Shown: one piece after another, positions 52,823 through 61,040 of the stretch
Layout: the number at the start of each line of letters is the position of its first letter
How positions within the stretch are numbered: position 1 is the first letter of the stretch
Assembly: GCA_029260395.1 (NCBI GenBank)
Contig: JAJDDJ010000013.1
Coordinates: 372,001 to 436,000 of the forward strand
Source: Phycisphaerales bacterium
GTDB taxonomy: Bacteria > Planctomycetota > Phycisphaerae > Phycisphaerales > UBA1924
Reading direction: 5' to 3'
Length of the DNA: 64,000 bases
Program-made: the position numbers and the translations under genes
The notes under the pieces: generated by a model
Database searches by the model: none
Seen by the model: the letters and a program-made list of their open reading frames with translations, nothing else
Told to the model about the DNA's origin: nothing

Positions 52823-53878
52823 TTACGGGCAGGGACCGAGGAGACCGAGCAGGGCGAGGAAGTCGCCGAAGCTGACCGCGCCATCTGCAGCACCAAGATT
52901 GCCGAAGTCGTCGGCGATGTCGCCGATGCAGTCGGGATTGAAAGTGGCGGGGCCGCAGGGACCGAGGAGTCCGAGCAGGGCGAGGAAGTCGCCGAAGCTG
53001 ACCATCCCGTCCTCGCCGAGATTGCCGAAGTCGTCCGCGATGTCACCGATGCATGCGGAGCCCATGCCCTCGGTGCCGATGAGTTGGATGTTGTCAAAGC
53101 GGTTGTTGCCGCGATCGTTGTCGTCGTCGATGGCACCGTCGATCGTGAATCGAATGATGGCGTTGGGGGCGTTGTCAAGCATCGAGCCCGCGTCGGCGAG
53201 GTTGAGGACCCAGGTGCTCGAGAGCACGCCGGCATCCGAGAAGATTTGCGTGAAGTTGGTGCCGTCGGTTGATACCGAGACCGTGCGGCTGGTGAAGCCG
53301 GTGCTGGTGCCGCGGTTGGCCCAGGTCACTTCGATGTCTTGGTAGTCGGAGAGGTCGGCGACGATGTCGAAGCTCTTGGTGTTGTTGGCCGGGCCGGAGA
53401 TCGCGAGGCTGCCGCCGCCGAAGCCGCCGCCGTCGGGCCGGTTGTCCGCGGTGCCACCGAAAGAACCCCACTCGTTGGAAGCCTCGGAGGGGTTGGTCAC
53501 GCTGGCGAAGTTATCGCCCGCGAGATCGGAGACATCGATGTACGCGCCGAAGAGGCTGATGTCCGGGTTGAGATCCATGGAATCAACGACGCTCGGATCG
53601 ATGAGCGCACCGGGGTTGATGCTGAAGCCATCGAACACGGGGTACATGTGGTCGTTTGCGGCATCGAGGAAGCCGTCATTGAAAGTGCCGTCGTTGTCGT
53701 GCATGTGACGGAAGACGGCACCAAAGCCGAAGTCGTTGAGGAAGTCGTTGCCATCGAACCAGGTGAGGTTGCTGTCAGAGGTCGAGTTATTGAAGCTCCA
53801 CCACGCGAGCAGTTCCTGACCATTGGCGGCCATGGTCGCACCGGCCACCGCGAGACATGCGATTGTCTTCAGCATCAT
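52823..53878 (-). CDS. Secreted protein with paired C-terminal modules
   Basis: A 351-residue exported protein with a signal peptide ending near AANGQ (residue 21). Residues 25-265 form a beta-sandwich-like domain with WWSFNNSTSDS, FASVTNPSEASN and VSVSTDGTNFTQIF. It may be a carbohydrate-binding or cell-surface domain; no family is certain. The C-terminus is a double module. The gene starts at ATG 53878 with a second ATG in the next codon. It is separated by about 26 kb from the other four module proteins. Confidence 0.82.
   Translation of the reverse strand: MMLKTIACLAVAGATMAANGQELLAWWSFNNSTSDSNLTWFDGNDFLNDFGFGAVFRHMHDNDGTFNDGFLDAANDHMYPVFDGFSINPGALIDPSVVDSMDLNPDISLFGAYIDVSDLAGDNFASVTNPSEASNEWGSFGGTADNRPDGGGFGGGSLAISGPANNTKSFDIVADLSDYQDIEVTWANRGTSTGFTSRTVSVSTDGTNFTQIFSDAGVLSSTWVLNLADAGSMLDNAPNAIIRFTIDGAIDDDNDRGNNRFDNIQLIGTEGMGSACIGDIADDFGNLGEDGMVSFGDFLALLGLLGPCGPATFNPDCIGDIADDFGNLGAADGAVSFGDFLALLGLLGPCP
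52826..53052 (-). repeat. Two tandem dockerin-like modules (protein at 52823-53878)
   Basis: The modules read FGNLGEDGMVSF and, with one extra residue, FGNLGAADGAVSF, each with DFLALLGLLGPC. They are joined by the linker GPATFNPD and are more divergent than those in the 20-27 kb group. Confidence 0.85.
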
Positions 53879-54231
53879 CGTTCAGCTCTCTTTCTCATCC
53901 AACAGGTGTTCGTTCGCTCTCTATCACCCACGCGGCGGAACCTACCGCCGCTTTGGTCACGCGGATGCTGGTCAAAGGACCGCACAGAACCGTCGCCCAC
54001 CACCAAACGCGTGTGCCTGATGGTATCACGACCCAGGGCGGTATCACGCTCTGATGAGCAAGTTTTGCCGGTGTTTACAGAGACTTCACGCACTTGCGAG
54101 GAGACTCAAGGTCCTATATCGGGCTTTGTTCGCCGGAGCGGCGCGAACGCACCGCACGGGCGAAAAAAGCCACCGGCGGTCCCGAAAGTGGGACCGCCGA
54201 TGGAGTAGGTCTCAGAATGTCGTCAGGCCGA
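53879..54231 (-). other. Intergenic region
   Basis: 353 bases without a gene. The part near 53880-54060 is upstream of the 52823-53878 gene and should contain its promoter, though no hexamer pair stands out. The rest holds the terminator of the 54232-54939 gene at 54163-54202. Confidence 0.5.
54163..54202 (-). terminator. Strong rho-independent terminator after the PEP-CTERM-like gene
   Basis: A stem of at least ten base pairs (54173-54183 with 54190-54199) and a six-base loop are followed on the minus strand by TTTTTT. It lies 30 bases past the stop codon of the 54232-54939 gene. Confidence 0.9.
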
Positions 54232-54939
54232 TCAGGCGCGACGGCGACGGGCCGCAACCAGACCGCCGAGGGCGATCAGGCCCGCGGTAGAGGGGGCGGG
54301 GACGAAGTTGTGGGTGCCGGGGGTGGTGTTGGCGAGGATGAGCGCAAGCTCGATCACGTCGTCTCCGCCCGGATCCTCGAGGCTGTTCGCGCCGCCGACC
54401 GTCCACTCGCCAGCGGTCCACGACGCGTTGCCGCCCAGGACGCTGGGGTTACGGAAGGAGTAGCCGTCGGTGTATTCCCAGGCTTCGCCTGTGCCATCAA
54501 CACCGATCACGCCGTATACATCCACGAGGGTGGCATCGCTGCCGTCGCCAGTCGCGGCGCCCGCGAAGAGGGCGTAGGCATCGTCGCCGTTGGTGAACGC
54601 ACCGAGCGAGAACTCGTCCGGATCGAAGCCATAAACGTCGAAGAATGAGCCCATGCCGGGCTCGTCACCGTTCTCGTAGCTGATGACCCAGGAGTCGCCA
54701 GCGGCCAGCATGCCGCTTAGGACGGTCGATGCTCCGCCGCCGAGCGTGGTGCTGCCGTTGCTGAAGTTACCGATGCTGAAGCCGCTCAGGTCGATCGTCG
54801 AGTTGCTGGTGTTGGTCAGTTCAACGAACTTGGGCAAGCCGCCTGGCAGGGTCGCATCCACGACCTCGGAGATAATCAGTTGGGCGTTGGCTGAAAGGGC
54901 GGTGCCGGCGATGGCCAGCAGGGCGAATCTCTTGGTCAT
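54232..54939 (-). CDS. Secreted lamin-tail-like protein with PEP-CTERM-type sorting tail
   Basis: A 235-residue exported protein. The signal peptide is MTKRFALLAIAGTALSANAQ. Residues 21-130 (LIISEVVDATLPGGLPKFVELTN, STIDLSGFSIGNFSNG) have the lamin-tail domain pattern. The C-terminus is PAPSTAGLIALGGLVAARRRR: a Pro-rich motif, a hydrophobic helix and four Arg, as in PEP-CTERM sorting signals. This implies processing and anchoring at the cell surface. A GGAGG site precedes the ATG. Confidence 0.87.
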   Translation of the reverse strand: MTKRFALLAIAGTALSANAQLIISEVVDATLPGGLPKFVELTNTSNSTIDLSGFSIGNFSNGSTTLGGGASTVLSGMLAAGDSWVISYENGDEPGMGSFFDVYGFDPDEFSLGAFTNGDDAYALFAGAATGDGSDATLVDVYGVIGVDGTGEAWEYTDGYSFRNPSVLGGNASWTAGEWTVGGANSLEDPGGDDVIELALILANTTPGTHNFVPAPSTAGLIALGGLVAARRRRA

Positions 54940-55275
54940 TTCTCTGTCCTCCAAAGAATGCGGTGTCTTGTCCACGAATCCACAGTCCGCCGATGGTCTC
55001 CAAACCACCGGCTTCGGTATCGAAATTGAACTGAGGGGGGCTGTCTCTCATCCTCCTCAGCCTCGACGGCAAGCCGTCTTCCAGAAGTGTATCAAGCACG
55101 GCCCGCTGTGTCCCGGCCCAAGGCACTCTCTTGGAGGGATTTACCGTATCTTCAAGTTCCAATCTCACCCCGCCTGCCATCGCGCCAGATGGGCGAAGGG
55201 CGCGCCCGCGACGGCTGGGCTTATACTCTTGCAGGCGGTGGGATCCGCCCTACGACCAGCCTCAACGGAGTTTCA
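54940..55275. other. Divergent intergenic region upstream of Topo VI subunit B
   Basis: 336 bases between the minus-strand PEP-CTERM-like gene and the plus-strand top6B. It must hold promoters for both. A TATACT at 55222-55227 is a possible -10 for top6B, but no matching -35 is seen 16-18 bases upstream. No gene is supported. Confidence 0.45.
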
Positions 55276-57306
55276 ATGGCTGCCAATGCACGGAAGCAGA
55301 CCGCCGAGACCATGGCGGCCAAGCAACGCGATATCTCCGTCAGCGAGTTCTTTGCCAAGAATCGGCATTTGCTCGGGTTCGATAACCCACGCAAGGCGCT
55401 GCTCACCACCGTCAAAGAAGCCGTCGACAACGCGCTGGATGCCTGCGAGGAAGCGGGCATCCTGCCGGATATCTGCGTTCGGCTCGAAGAAATAGCGCCC
55501 GCCAAGTCCGCTGCCAAGGCGGCCAAGTACCGGGTGACGATCACGGACAACGGGCCGGGAATCGTCCGCAAGCAGGTCGAGAACATCTTCGGCAAGCTGC
55601 TTTACGGCTCGAAGTTCCACCGCCTCAAGATGAGCCGTGGTCAGCAGGGCATCGGCATCTCTGCCGCGGGCATGTACGGGCTCATGACCACCGGCAAGCC
55701 GATGGTCATCGTCACCCGGCCCAGCGCGCGCAAGCCCGCGCACCACATCGAACTCGCGATGGACACTTCCAAGAACCGCCCGGAGGTGACGGTCGACCGC
55801 GAACTCGATGATGCCGACGGCGAGATGTTCGAGACCTCAAGCGGCACGGGCACGAGCGTCACGATCGAGCTCGAAGCCAAGTACATGAAGGGCAAGACCT
55901 CGATCGATGCGTACCTCGAGCAGACCGCCATCGCCAACCCGCACGCGCTGATCACGTTCATCCCGCCAGAGAAGGCCGCCACCGCAGAGTCGCAGAGCGG
56001 AGGCGCGGAGGCCGCAGAGCAAGAACTCGGAGTCTTTGAGAAAGAAGATTCAGCGCTGGCAGCCGGTATCGCGCCGTCTGAACGTGCCATAGCCCAAACC
56101 ACGGACCTTGGCGACCGGATCGTCTTCCCGCGCGCGGTCGATGAACTCCCGCCGGAAACCGAGGAGATCAAGCCCCACCCGCACGGCGTGGAGCTCGGCA
56201 CGTTCCTCAACATGCTCAAACGCACCGAACAGCGGCAGCTCGCGGGTTTCTTCAAGCACGAGTTCTGCCGCGTGCCGCCAGCCATCGTCGCGGAAGTCAC
56301 AAAGGCCGCCCACACCAAGTCCAAGACGATCACTCCCCAAACCGCTATCTCGTCGCTCGACCACGCCGCGACCGAACGCATCTACTCCGCACTCCAAGAT
56401 GCCAAGCTCCGCAGCCCCCCCACCAACTGCCTGGCACCCATCGGTGTGCGCACGATGCTGGCCGGTCTGCTCAAGGGCGTGAAGGCTGAGTTCTACTCCG
56501 CGAGCACCCGGCCCGCAGCGGTGTACCGGGGCAACCCGTTCCAGATCGAGGCCGCCATCGCGTTCGGCGGGGACTTGCCGGGCGACGAGCCCGCGCGGGT
56601 CATCCGTTATGCCAACCGAGTGCCACTGCTGTACCAACAGAGCGCTTGCTGCGCGTTCAAGGCGGTGGTCGATACCGGCTGGAAGAACTACGGCCTGCAA
56701 CAGCCGCGCGGCACAGCGCCCGTCGGACCGCTCGTCGTAATGATCCACATGGCCAGCGTTTGGGTGCCCTTCACGAGCGAGAGCAAGGAAGCCATCGCCG
56801 AGTACGACGAGATCAAGAAGGAGATGCGGCTCGCGCTCCAAGAGTGCGGCCGAAAGCTCGGCACGTACATTCGCAGGCGCAAGGCCATGAAGCGTGAGGG
56901 CGAGCGGCGCGATGTGTTCGAGCGGTACATCGGCGAGATCGCCAAGGCGTGCAACGCCATTACCGGCGCCGATGCAGAGGCGCTCTACGACACGCTGCTG
57001 CGCCAGGCCCAGCGTCGCACAGAACTGGCCGACGCGATTCTCGATGAAGACGGCAAGGTCGTCGGCTCCAAACGCGAGCAACTGTCGGAGGGCAACGGCC
57101 GGCTCGACAAGGACGACGGCGTGATCATCGTCGGCGAGGACGACGGACCGGCCCTGCCGCCGAGCGCAGAAGCCAAACCCAAGCCCAAGCCGAAGAAGAG
57201 TGCGGGCGCGAAGCCATCTGGTAAGAGGAAGGTCGTCAAGAAGACGGTGCGCAAGCAACCAGCAAAGCAGCAAGCCGCTGCGGGCAGCGGGTTGTTTGAT
57301 GGCTAA
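55276..57306 (+). CDS. top6B: Type IIB DNA topoisomerase (Topo VI) subunit B
   Basis: The ATPase subunit of Topo VI, which passes one DNA duplex through another together with subunit A. The 676-residue protein has a Bergerat (GHKL) ATP site: N-box KEAVDNALDA (Glu48, Asn52), DNGPGI (Asp91) and GQQGIGISAAGMYG. The helix-2-turn-helix and transducer domains follow; the transducer carries VPFTSESKEAIAEY, the segment with the switch Lys. EFFAKNRHLLGFDNPRKAL is the typical start. It is longer than the 530-620 of archaeal proteins because of an inserted stretch near residues 240-280 and a Lys/Pro-rich tail. The ATG at 55276 has a CGGAG site. Confidence 0.95.
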   Translation: MAANARKQTAETMAAKQRDISVSEFFAKNRHLLGFDNPRKALLTTVKEAVDNALDACEEAGILPDICVRLEEIAPAKSAAKAAKYRVTITDNGPGIVRKQVENIFGKLLYGSKFHRLKMSRGQQGIGISAAGMYGLMTTGKPMVIVTRPSARKPAHHIELAMDTSKNRPEVTVDRELDDADGEMFETSSGTGTSVTIELEAKYMKGKTSIDAYLEQTAIANPHALITFIPPEKAATAESQSGGAEAAEQELGVFEKEDSALAAGIAPSERAIAQTTDLGDRIVFPRAVDELPPETEEIKPHPHGVELGTFLNMLKRTEQRQLAGFFKHEFCRVPPAIVAEVTKAAHTKSKTITPQTAISSLDHAATERIYSALQDAKLRSPPTNCLAPIGVRTMLAGLLKGVKAEFYSASTRPAAVYRGNPFQIEAAIAFGGDLPGDEPARVIRYANRVPLLYQQSACCAFKAVVDTGWKNYGLQQPRGTAPVGPLVVMIHMASVWVPFTSESKEAIAEYDEIKKEMRLALQECGRKLGTYIRRRKAMKREGERRDVFERYIGEIAKACNAITGADAEALYDTLLRQAQRRTELADAILDEDGKVVGSKREQLSEGNGRLDKDDGVIIVGEDDGPALPPSAEAKPKPKPKKSAGAKPSGKRKVVKKTVRKQPAKQQAAAGSGLFDG

Positions 57307-57358
57307 CGCTCGGTACGAGGCGTCCGCGCGAAGTTCGCCGCCCTCGACACCGACTAGC

Positions 57359-57395
57359 CAAAAAGAACACCGCCGTCAGTTTCCCGACGGCGGTG
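57359..57395 (-). terminator. Rho-independent terminator after the second PEP-CTERM-like gene
   Basis: A perfect 10-bp stem (57368-57377 with 57386-57395, eight-base loop) is followed on the minus strand by TTCTTTTT. It lies between top6B and the convergent gene. Confidence 0.88.
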
Positions 57396-57423
57396 AGGAT
57401 GGCTTGCTTGTTGTCGCTCGCGC

Positions 57424-58005
57424 TTAGCGGCGACGACGGGCAGCGGCAAAGCCGCCGAGGCCCAGCAGCGCGGCCGAAGCCGGGGCGGGGATGCCGGCGA
57501 CGCGGACGTCGTCGAGGTACCAGCCGGTGCGATCCACAACAGACGTGGTGCTGAACTGGAAGACAATGTCGCCCGTGCCGGAGACGGCCGTAAGGTCGAT
57601 CGACACGTTGCGCCACGCATCTGCGCTGTCGCCGTCGGATAGGTACATCTGGACGCCATCGACGAGGACCGCAGCCATGTCGAAGGTGTTGCCGCCGGAG
57701 TCCGACCACTCCCAGAAGTTCAGTTCGGTGGCTGCGGTCAGGTCAACGCCCGCGAGCGTCAGCGTGCTGATGGTGCTGGGGTTGTGGTTGCCGCCGAGGA
57801 TGGTGCCCCAGACGTTGTCGCCCGAGAAGCCGCTACCGGGCTCGGTGCTGCTGAATCCACCGACGAACCCGGTGGGCATGCCCCATTGCCAGTCGTTGGT
57901 GGCTGCGAGGCCGCCGTCGTTGGCTTCGAAGTCAGAGAAGTACAGATCCTGCGCGCCAGCGAGGGCGGCAGGCACGATCAACGCGGCCAGTGCGAAACGC
58001 TTCAT
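57424..58005 (-). CDS. Small secreted protein with PEP-CTERM-type sorting tail
   Basis: A 193-residue exported protein with a signal peptide MKRFALAALIVPAALAGAQ. Residues 20-165 form a beta-rich domain (YFSDFEANDGG, GVDLTAATELNFWEWSDSGG, WRNVSIDLTAV) resembling a jelly-roll or MAM-like fold. The C-terminus is PAPASAALLGLGGFAAARRRR, a PEP-CTERM-like tail with Pro-Ala-Pro in place of Pro-Glu-Pro. It lies antisense between the two Topo VI genes. A GGGAG site precedes the ATG at 58005. Confidence 0.85.
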   Translation of the reverse strand: MKRFALAALIVPAALAGAQDLYFSDFEANDGGLAATNDWQWGMPTGFVGGFSSTEPGSGFSGDNVWGTILGGNHNPSTISTLTLAGVDLTAATELNFWEWSDSGGNTFDMAAVLVDGVQMYLSDGDSADAWRNVSIDLTAVSGTGDIVFQFSTTSVVDRTGWYLDDVRVAGIPAPASAALLGLGGFAAARRRR

Positions 58006-58065
58006 AGATTTCTCCCTTACTCTCTTGATCACTCACCCCTCCCGAAAATGGCATCGGCCAAGCCC

Positions 58066-58094
58066 GGCATAGAGGTTCCAACTCACGAGGTCAA
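58066..58094 (-). promoter_or_regulatory. Promoter of the 57424-58005 gene
   Basis: On the minus strand TTGACC (58094-58089) and TATGCC (58071-58066) are separated by 17 bases. They lie about 60 bases upstream of the ATG. The pair fits a sigma-70-type promoter. Confidence 0.45.
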
Positions 58095-58230
58095 GATAAC
58101 CCCGGTTGTCAATTACGACCAGTAATCTGCAACAATGCTTTGAGCAAAGGTGTTTTTCGCCCTCAGCACATCGCGGAGGCCGCCGCGATAGACTCCCTCT
58201 GGCAGCACCATCACACCGTTTGTACGGTTT

Positions 58231-58258
58231 TTGATAGCTTTTCTGCTTCTTGTACCAG
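58231..58258 (+). promoter_or_regulatory. Possible promoter of Topo VI subunit A
   Basis: TTGATA (58231-58236) and TACCAG (58253-58258), 16 bases apart, lie about 25 bases before the ATG. The -10 is weak. If real, top6A has its own promoter apart from top6B. Confidence 0.3.
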
Positions 58259-58280
58259 TCTCACACAGGGATGTGTTCTC

Positions 58281-59465
58281 ATGGCGAAGAAAACAAGCTC
58301 GGGCCGGAAACCCGCCGCCTCCGCACCGAAAAAGGTCCGAGAACAATCTCGGGCCGATCGGGGCGTGCGCACCTCGGACGCGATCACCACACTCGCCGAT
58401 GGCATCGTGACTTCGGCGATGGCCGGCCGCGAGCCGAGGGTCCACGTCCCCACCCGCTCCAAGTCCAACACCAAGTGGAACAAGAGCCGGGGCATCCTGC
58501 AGATGGGCACCGACCAACAGGAACGCCAGCTCTTCAACCTCGGCCAGGCCCGCAAGTTCATGCAGACCCTGCTGCACGGCCAGGGCATCAAGGAACTGAT
58601 CGACGCCGACAAGACGCTCAGCCTTCGTGGAATGTTCTACAAGAGCCTGCACACCATCCAGGGCACGGGCGGCAAGGGCAGGCCGGGCGAAAAAACCTTC
58701 AACGACCAGACCGAGTCCGATGGCATTCTCGAAGACCTCGAGGTCACGCTCGGGAGTCTCCGTGAAGAGCTGCACGTGTTCGCCAAGAAGCGCGGCACGA
58801 TGGTCGGCAACATCACCGTCATCGACTCGGGCGACACCATCGACTGCCGGCGAATGGGCAGCGGCGGCTACGCCATCCCCAGCATCTGCGAGCCCGACGT
58901 CATCCAATTCGAGAACGTCGATGCGGACTTCGTGCTGCACGTCGAGAAAGACACCGTCTGGCAGCGGTTCAACGAGGACAAGTTCTGGCGCGAGCACAAC
59001 TGCATCTTGACCGAGGGCTCGGGCCAGCCGCCGCGGGGCGTTCGGCGGATGCTGCACCGACTCAACAAGGAGCACGGCCTGCCGATCATCTGCCTGCTCG
59101 ATTGCGACCCGTGGGGGCATTACATCTACAGCGTCATCAAGCAAGGCTCGATCAGCCTCGCGTTCGAGAGCGAGCGCCTCGCCATCCCCGAAGCCAAGTA
59201 CCTGGGCATCCGCAGCAAGGACTACGAGGCCTGCGGCCTGAGCGACGATGTGCAGATCGAGCTCAACGACCGCGACAAACAGCGGGCCAAACAGATCATG
59301 GAGTACCCGTGGTTCCAAGAGAAACGCGGCTGGCAGAAGGAGATCAAACAGATGCTCTCCAACGGCTTCAAGATGGAAGTCGAATCGCTCATCACCAAAG
59401 ACATCAGCTACGTCACCGAGGTGTACGTCCCCGAACGCCTCAAGGCCGAGGATTGGCTGGTGTGA
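58281..59465 (+). CDS. top6A: Type IIB DNA topoisomerase (Topo VI) subunit A, Spo11 homologue
   Basis: The DNA-cleaving subunit of Topo VI, a 394-residue protein related to meiotic Spo11. A winged-helix 5Y-CAP domain carries the catalytic Tyr120 in SLRGMFYKSLHT. The Toprim domain has Glu222 (VLHVEKDTVW) and Asp274/Asp276 (CLLDCDPWGHYIYS) for magnesium. TEGSGQPPRGVRRMLHRL and KQGSISLAFESERL are other Spo11/Topo VI-A segments. All catalytic residues are present, so it should be active with subunit B. The ATG at 58281 has a weak CAGGG element upstream. It is separated from top6B by an antisense gene. Confidence 0.95.
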   Translation: MAKKTSSGRKPAASAPKKVREQSRADRGVRTSDAITTLADGIVTSAMAGREPRVHVPTRSKSNTKWNKSRGILQMGTDQQERQLFNLGQARKFMQTLLHGQGIKELIDADKTLSLRGMFYKSLHTIQGTGGKGRPGEKTFNDQTESDGILEDLEVTLGSLREELHVFAKKRGTMVGNITVIDSGDTIDCRRMGSGGYAIPSICEPDVIQFENVDADFVLHVEKDTVWQRFNEDKFWREHNCILTEGSGQPPRGVRRMLHRLNKEHGLPIICLLDCDPWGHYIYSVIKQGSISLAFESERLAIPEAKYLGIRSKDYEACGLSDDVQIELNDRDKQRAKQIMEYPWFQEKRGWQKEIKQMLSNGFKMEVESLITKDISYVTEVYVPERLKAEDWLV

Positions 59466-59468
59466 ACC

Positions 59469-60017
59469 ATGACCGCCGGTTCTTCACGTCCCGACGACTG
59501 GCATGAGGGCTATCGATTCGCGCTCGCAGAGCTAACAGGCCGGACCATCGAATCGGTGATCTATACAGACACGACCGTCGACGACGGAACGCCGTTGTTT
59601 CGTTTCGAGCCCGCCGAGGGTCGCCACTCGCTTTGTTTCGGTCTTGCTTTGGTCACAAGCGATCAGGTGCAGATCGGAATCACATGGGACTGGGATGGTG
59701 ATGACTATCGGCTCTGTGTCGAACGATCAGAAGGCGAACTCAGGCTGCATTCGGCAAGCCGCTTCGAGGTCAGTACCGATCCGGAGTGGAAACAGCGCAT
59801 AGGACTAGTGATCCGCTCCGTCACGTTCTCTGTTGATGTCAGAATCCCAGAGGAGCCTGACAAAATCTGTGACTGCAGGATCGACTTTGACGGCGCTCCT
59901 GCGATTTGGATTTCAGCGAGAGACGAGGACCACCTCGATTGGCCGAACATGGACAACATCGTTGTGTTCTTTGAGCGCGAACAGGCGAGCCGGGCAGGGG
60001 TCTTGGTCGATGCCTAG
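59469..60017 (+). CDS. Protein of unknown function next to Topo VI subunit A
   Basis: A 182-residue protein, starting three bases after top6A. It is acidic, with many Trp and Asp residues and an alternating strand pattern (YRFALAELTGRTIESVIY, LVTSDQVQIGITWDWDG, IGLVIRSVTFSVDV). No membrane segment or named motif is seen. Codon use looks less biased than its neighbours. The tight spacing to top6A suggests co-expression, but no functional link is shown. It resembles small beta-barrel DUF families only in outline. Confidence 0.6.
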   Translation: MTAGSSRPDDWHEGYRFALAELTGRTIESVIYTDTTVDDGTPLFRFEPAEGRHSLCFGLALVTSDQVQIGITWDWDGDDYRLCVERSEGELRLHSASRFEVSTDPEWKQRIGLVIRSVTFSVDVRIPEEPDKICDCRIDFDGAPAIWISARDEDHLDWPNMDNIVVFFEREQASRAGVLVDA

Positions 60018-60044
60018 CCGCAGCGGCGCCGCGCGGGGAGAGTG

Positions 60045-61040
60045 TTACGCCACCGCCTCAGCCACCGCTGGGTCGCAGAGGTATGGCTCGCCGCGATCGC
60101 TGGCGAGCAATAGCGCGGTGCGGGGCTGATCGCCGAGTTTGTCGTCGGGCCAGTTCGCGATATCGAGCAGTGCGGCCAGCGCGTAGCCGGTGCATGGACC
60201 GACGAGAAGGCCTTCGAGCTTGCGCAAGCGGCCGATCTGTTCGAGCGCGCGGGCACGCGCCACGGTGACAGCATCATCGACAAGCGATGCATCCAGATTC
60301 TCGGGCAGCTTGGCGGAGCCGATGCCATCGGGCGCTTCGAGCTTGCCGCCCGCCCACGCCTCGCCACGCAGCCGGGGCGCGACGCCAGAGCCAACCGGGT
60401 CGGCCGCGATGGTGCGCACAGCGTCGGTCGCGCTGCCGCCATCCTTGAGAGCGCGTGCGATACCGGTGATCGTGCCACCCGTGCCGACGCCCATCACGAA
60501 CCAGCCAAGCTCGCCGATGCTGGGCCTGATGAGTCGCATCTGCTGAACGCACTCGCGGCCCGTACCCTGCTCGTGCGCGAGCGGGTTGGCGGGGTTGGTG
60601 AACTGGTCGAGCGTGTGGAAACGGCCGGGTTCTTCGAGCTCCCACCTTCGGGCAACGCCGCGGCGAAAGTCGGGATCGGAGCCGCCCTGGTCGTCGGTGG
60701 TGACCCGGATGTCCACGCCGTAGCCGCGCTGGCGTTCGACCTTGTCGCGGGCCATGCCCGGCGGGATGAGGGCGGTCATGGAGCAGCCGTGGGCAGCGGC
60801 AGCGGCGGCGATGGCGCAGCTCGCGTTGCCGCTGGAGGCCTCGACCACGCTCATGCCCGGCCTGAGCCGGCCATCGCGGACGGCGGCATCAACCATCGCC
60901 CGGCCCGAGCGGTCCTTGTTGGAACCGGTCAGGTTCAGGCATTCGAGTTTGAGCAGGACCCTCCAGCCGTTTGGGGCCCAGTTTTTGAGCTCGACGAGAG
61001 GGGTTTCGACGCCCCCAGCAGGGTGGCTATTCGTGTACAT
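60045..61040 (-). CDS. PLP-dependent cysteine synthase family enzyme
   Basis: A 331-residue enzyme of the cysteine synthase/cystathionine beta-synthase fold. The PLP Lys is in NLTGSNKDRSGRAMV; SSGNASCAIAAAA binds substrate; VMGVGTGGTITGIARAL holds the PLP phosphate loop. Family members make cysteine or related amino acids from O-acetylserine, or other beta-substituted ones. No partner serine acetyltransferase is adjacent. The ATG at 61040 begins MYTNSH; an earlier start at 61061 is possible. Confidence 0.87.
   Translation of the reverse strand: MYTNSHPAGGVETPLVELKNWAPNGWRVLLKLECLNLTGSNKDRSGRAMVDAAVRDGRLRPGMSVVEASSGNASCAIAAAAAAHGCSMTALIPPGMARDKVERQRGYGVDIRVTTDDQGGSDPDFRRGVARRWELEEPGRFHTLDQFTNPANPLAHEQGTGRECVQQMRLIRPSIGELGWFVMGVGTGGTITGIARALKDGGSATDAVRTIAADPVGSGVAPRLRGEAWAGGKLEAPDGIGSAKLPENLDASLVDDAVTVARARALEQIGRLRKLEGLLVGPCTGYALAALLDIANWPDDKLGDQPRTALLLASDRGEPYLCDPAVAEAVA

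Noticed and set aside
56050-57273. 407-residue minus-strand open frame opposite top6B
   Set aside because: Antisense to a clear Topo VI subunit B; composition is a mirror of the real frame, with no domain signature.
58113-59318. 401-residue minus-strand open frame opposite top6A
   Set aside because: Antisense to Topo VI subunit A with all catalytic residues on the plus strand; no homologous content.
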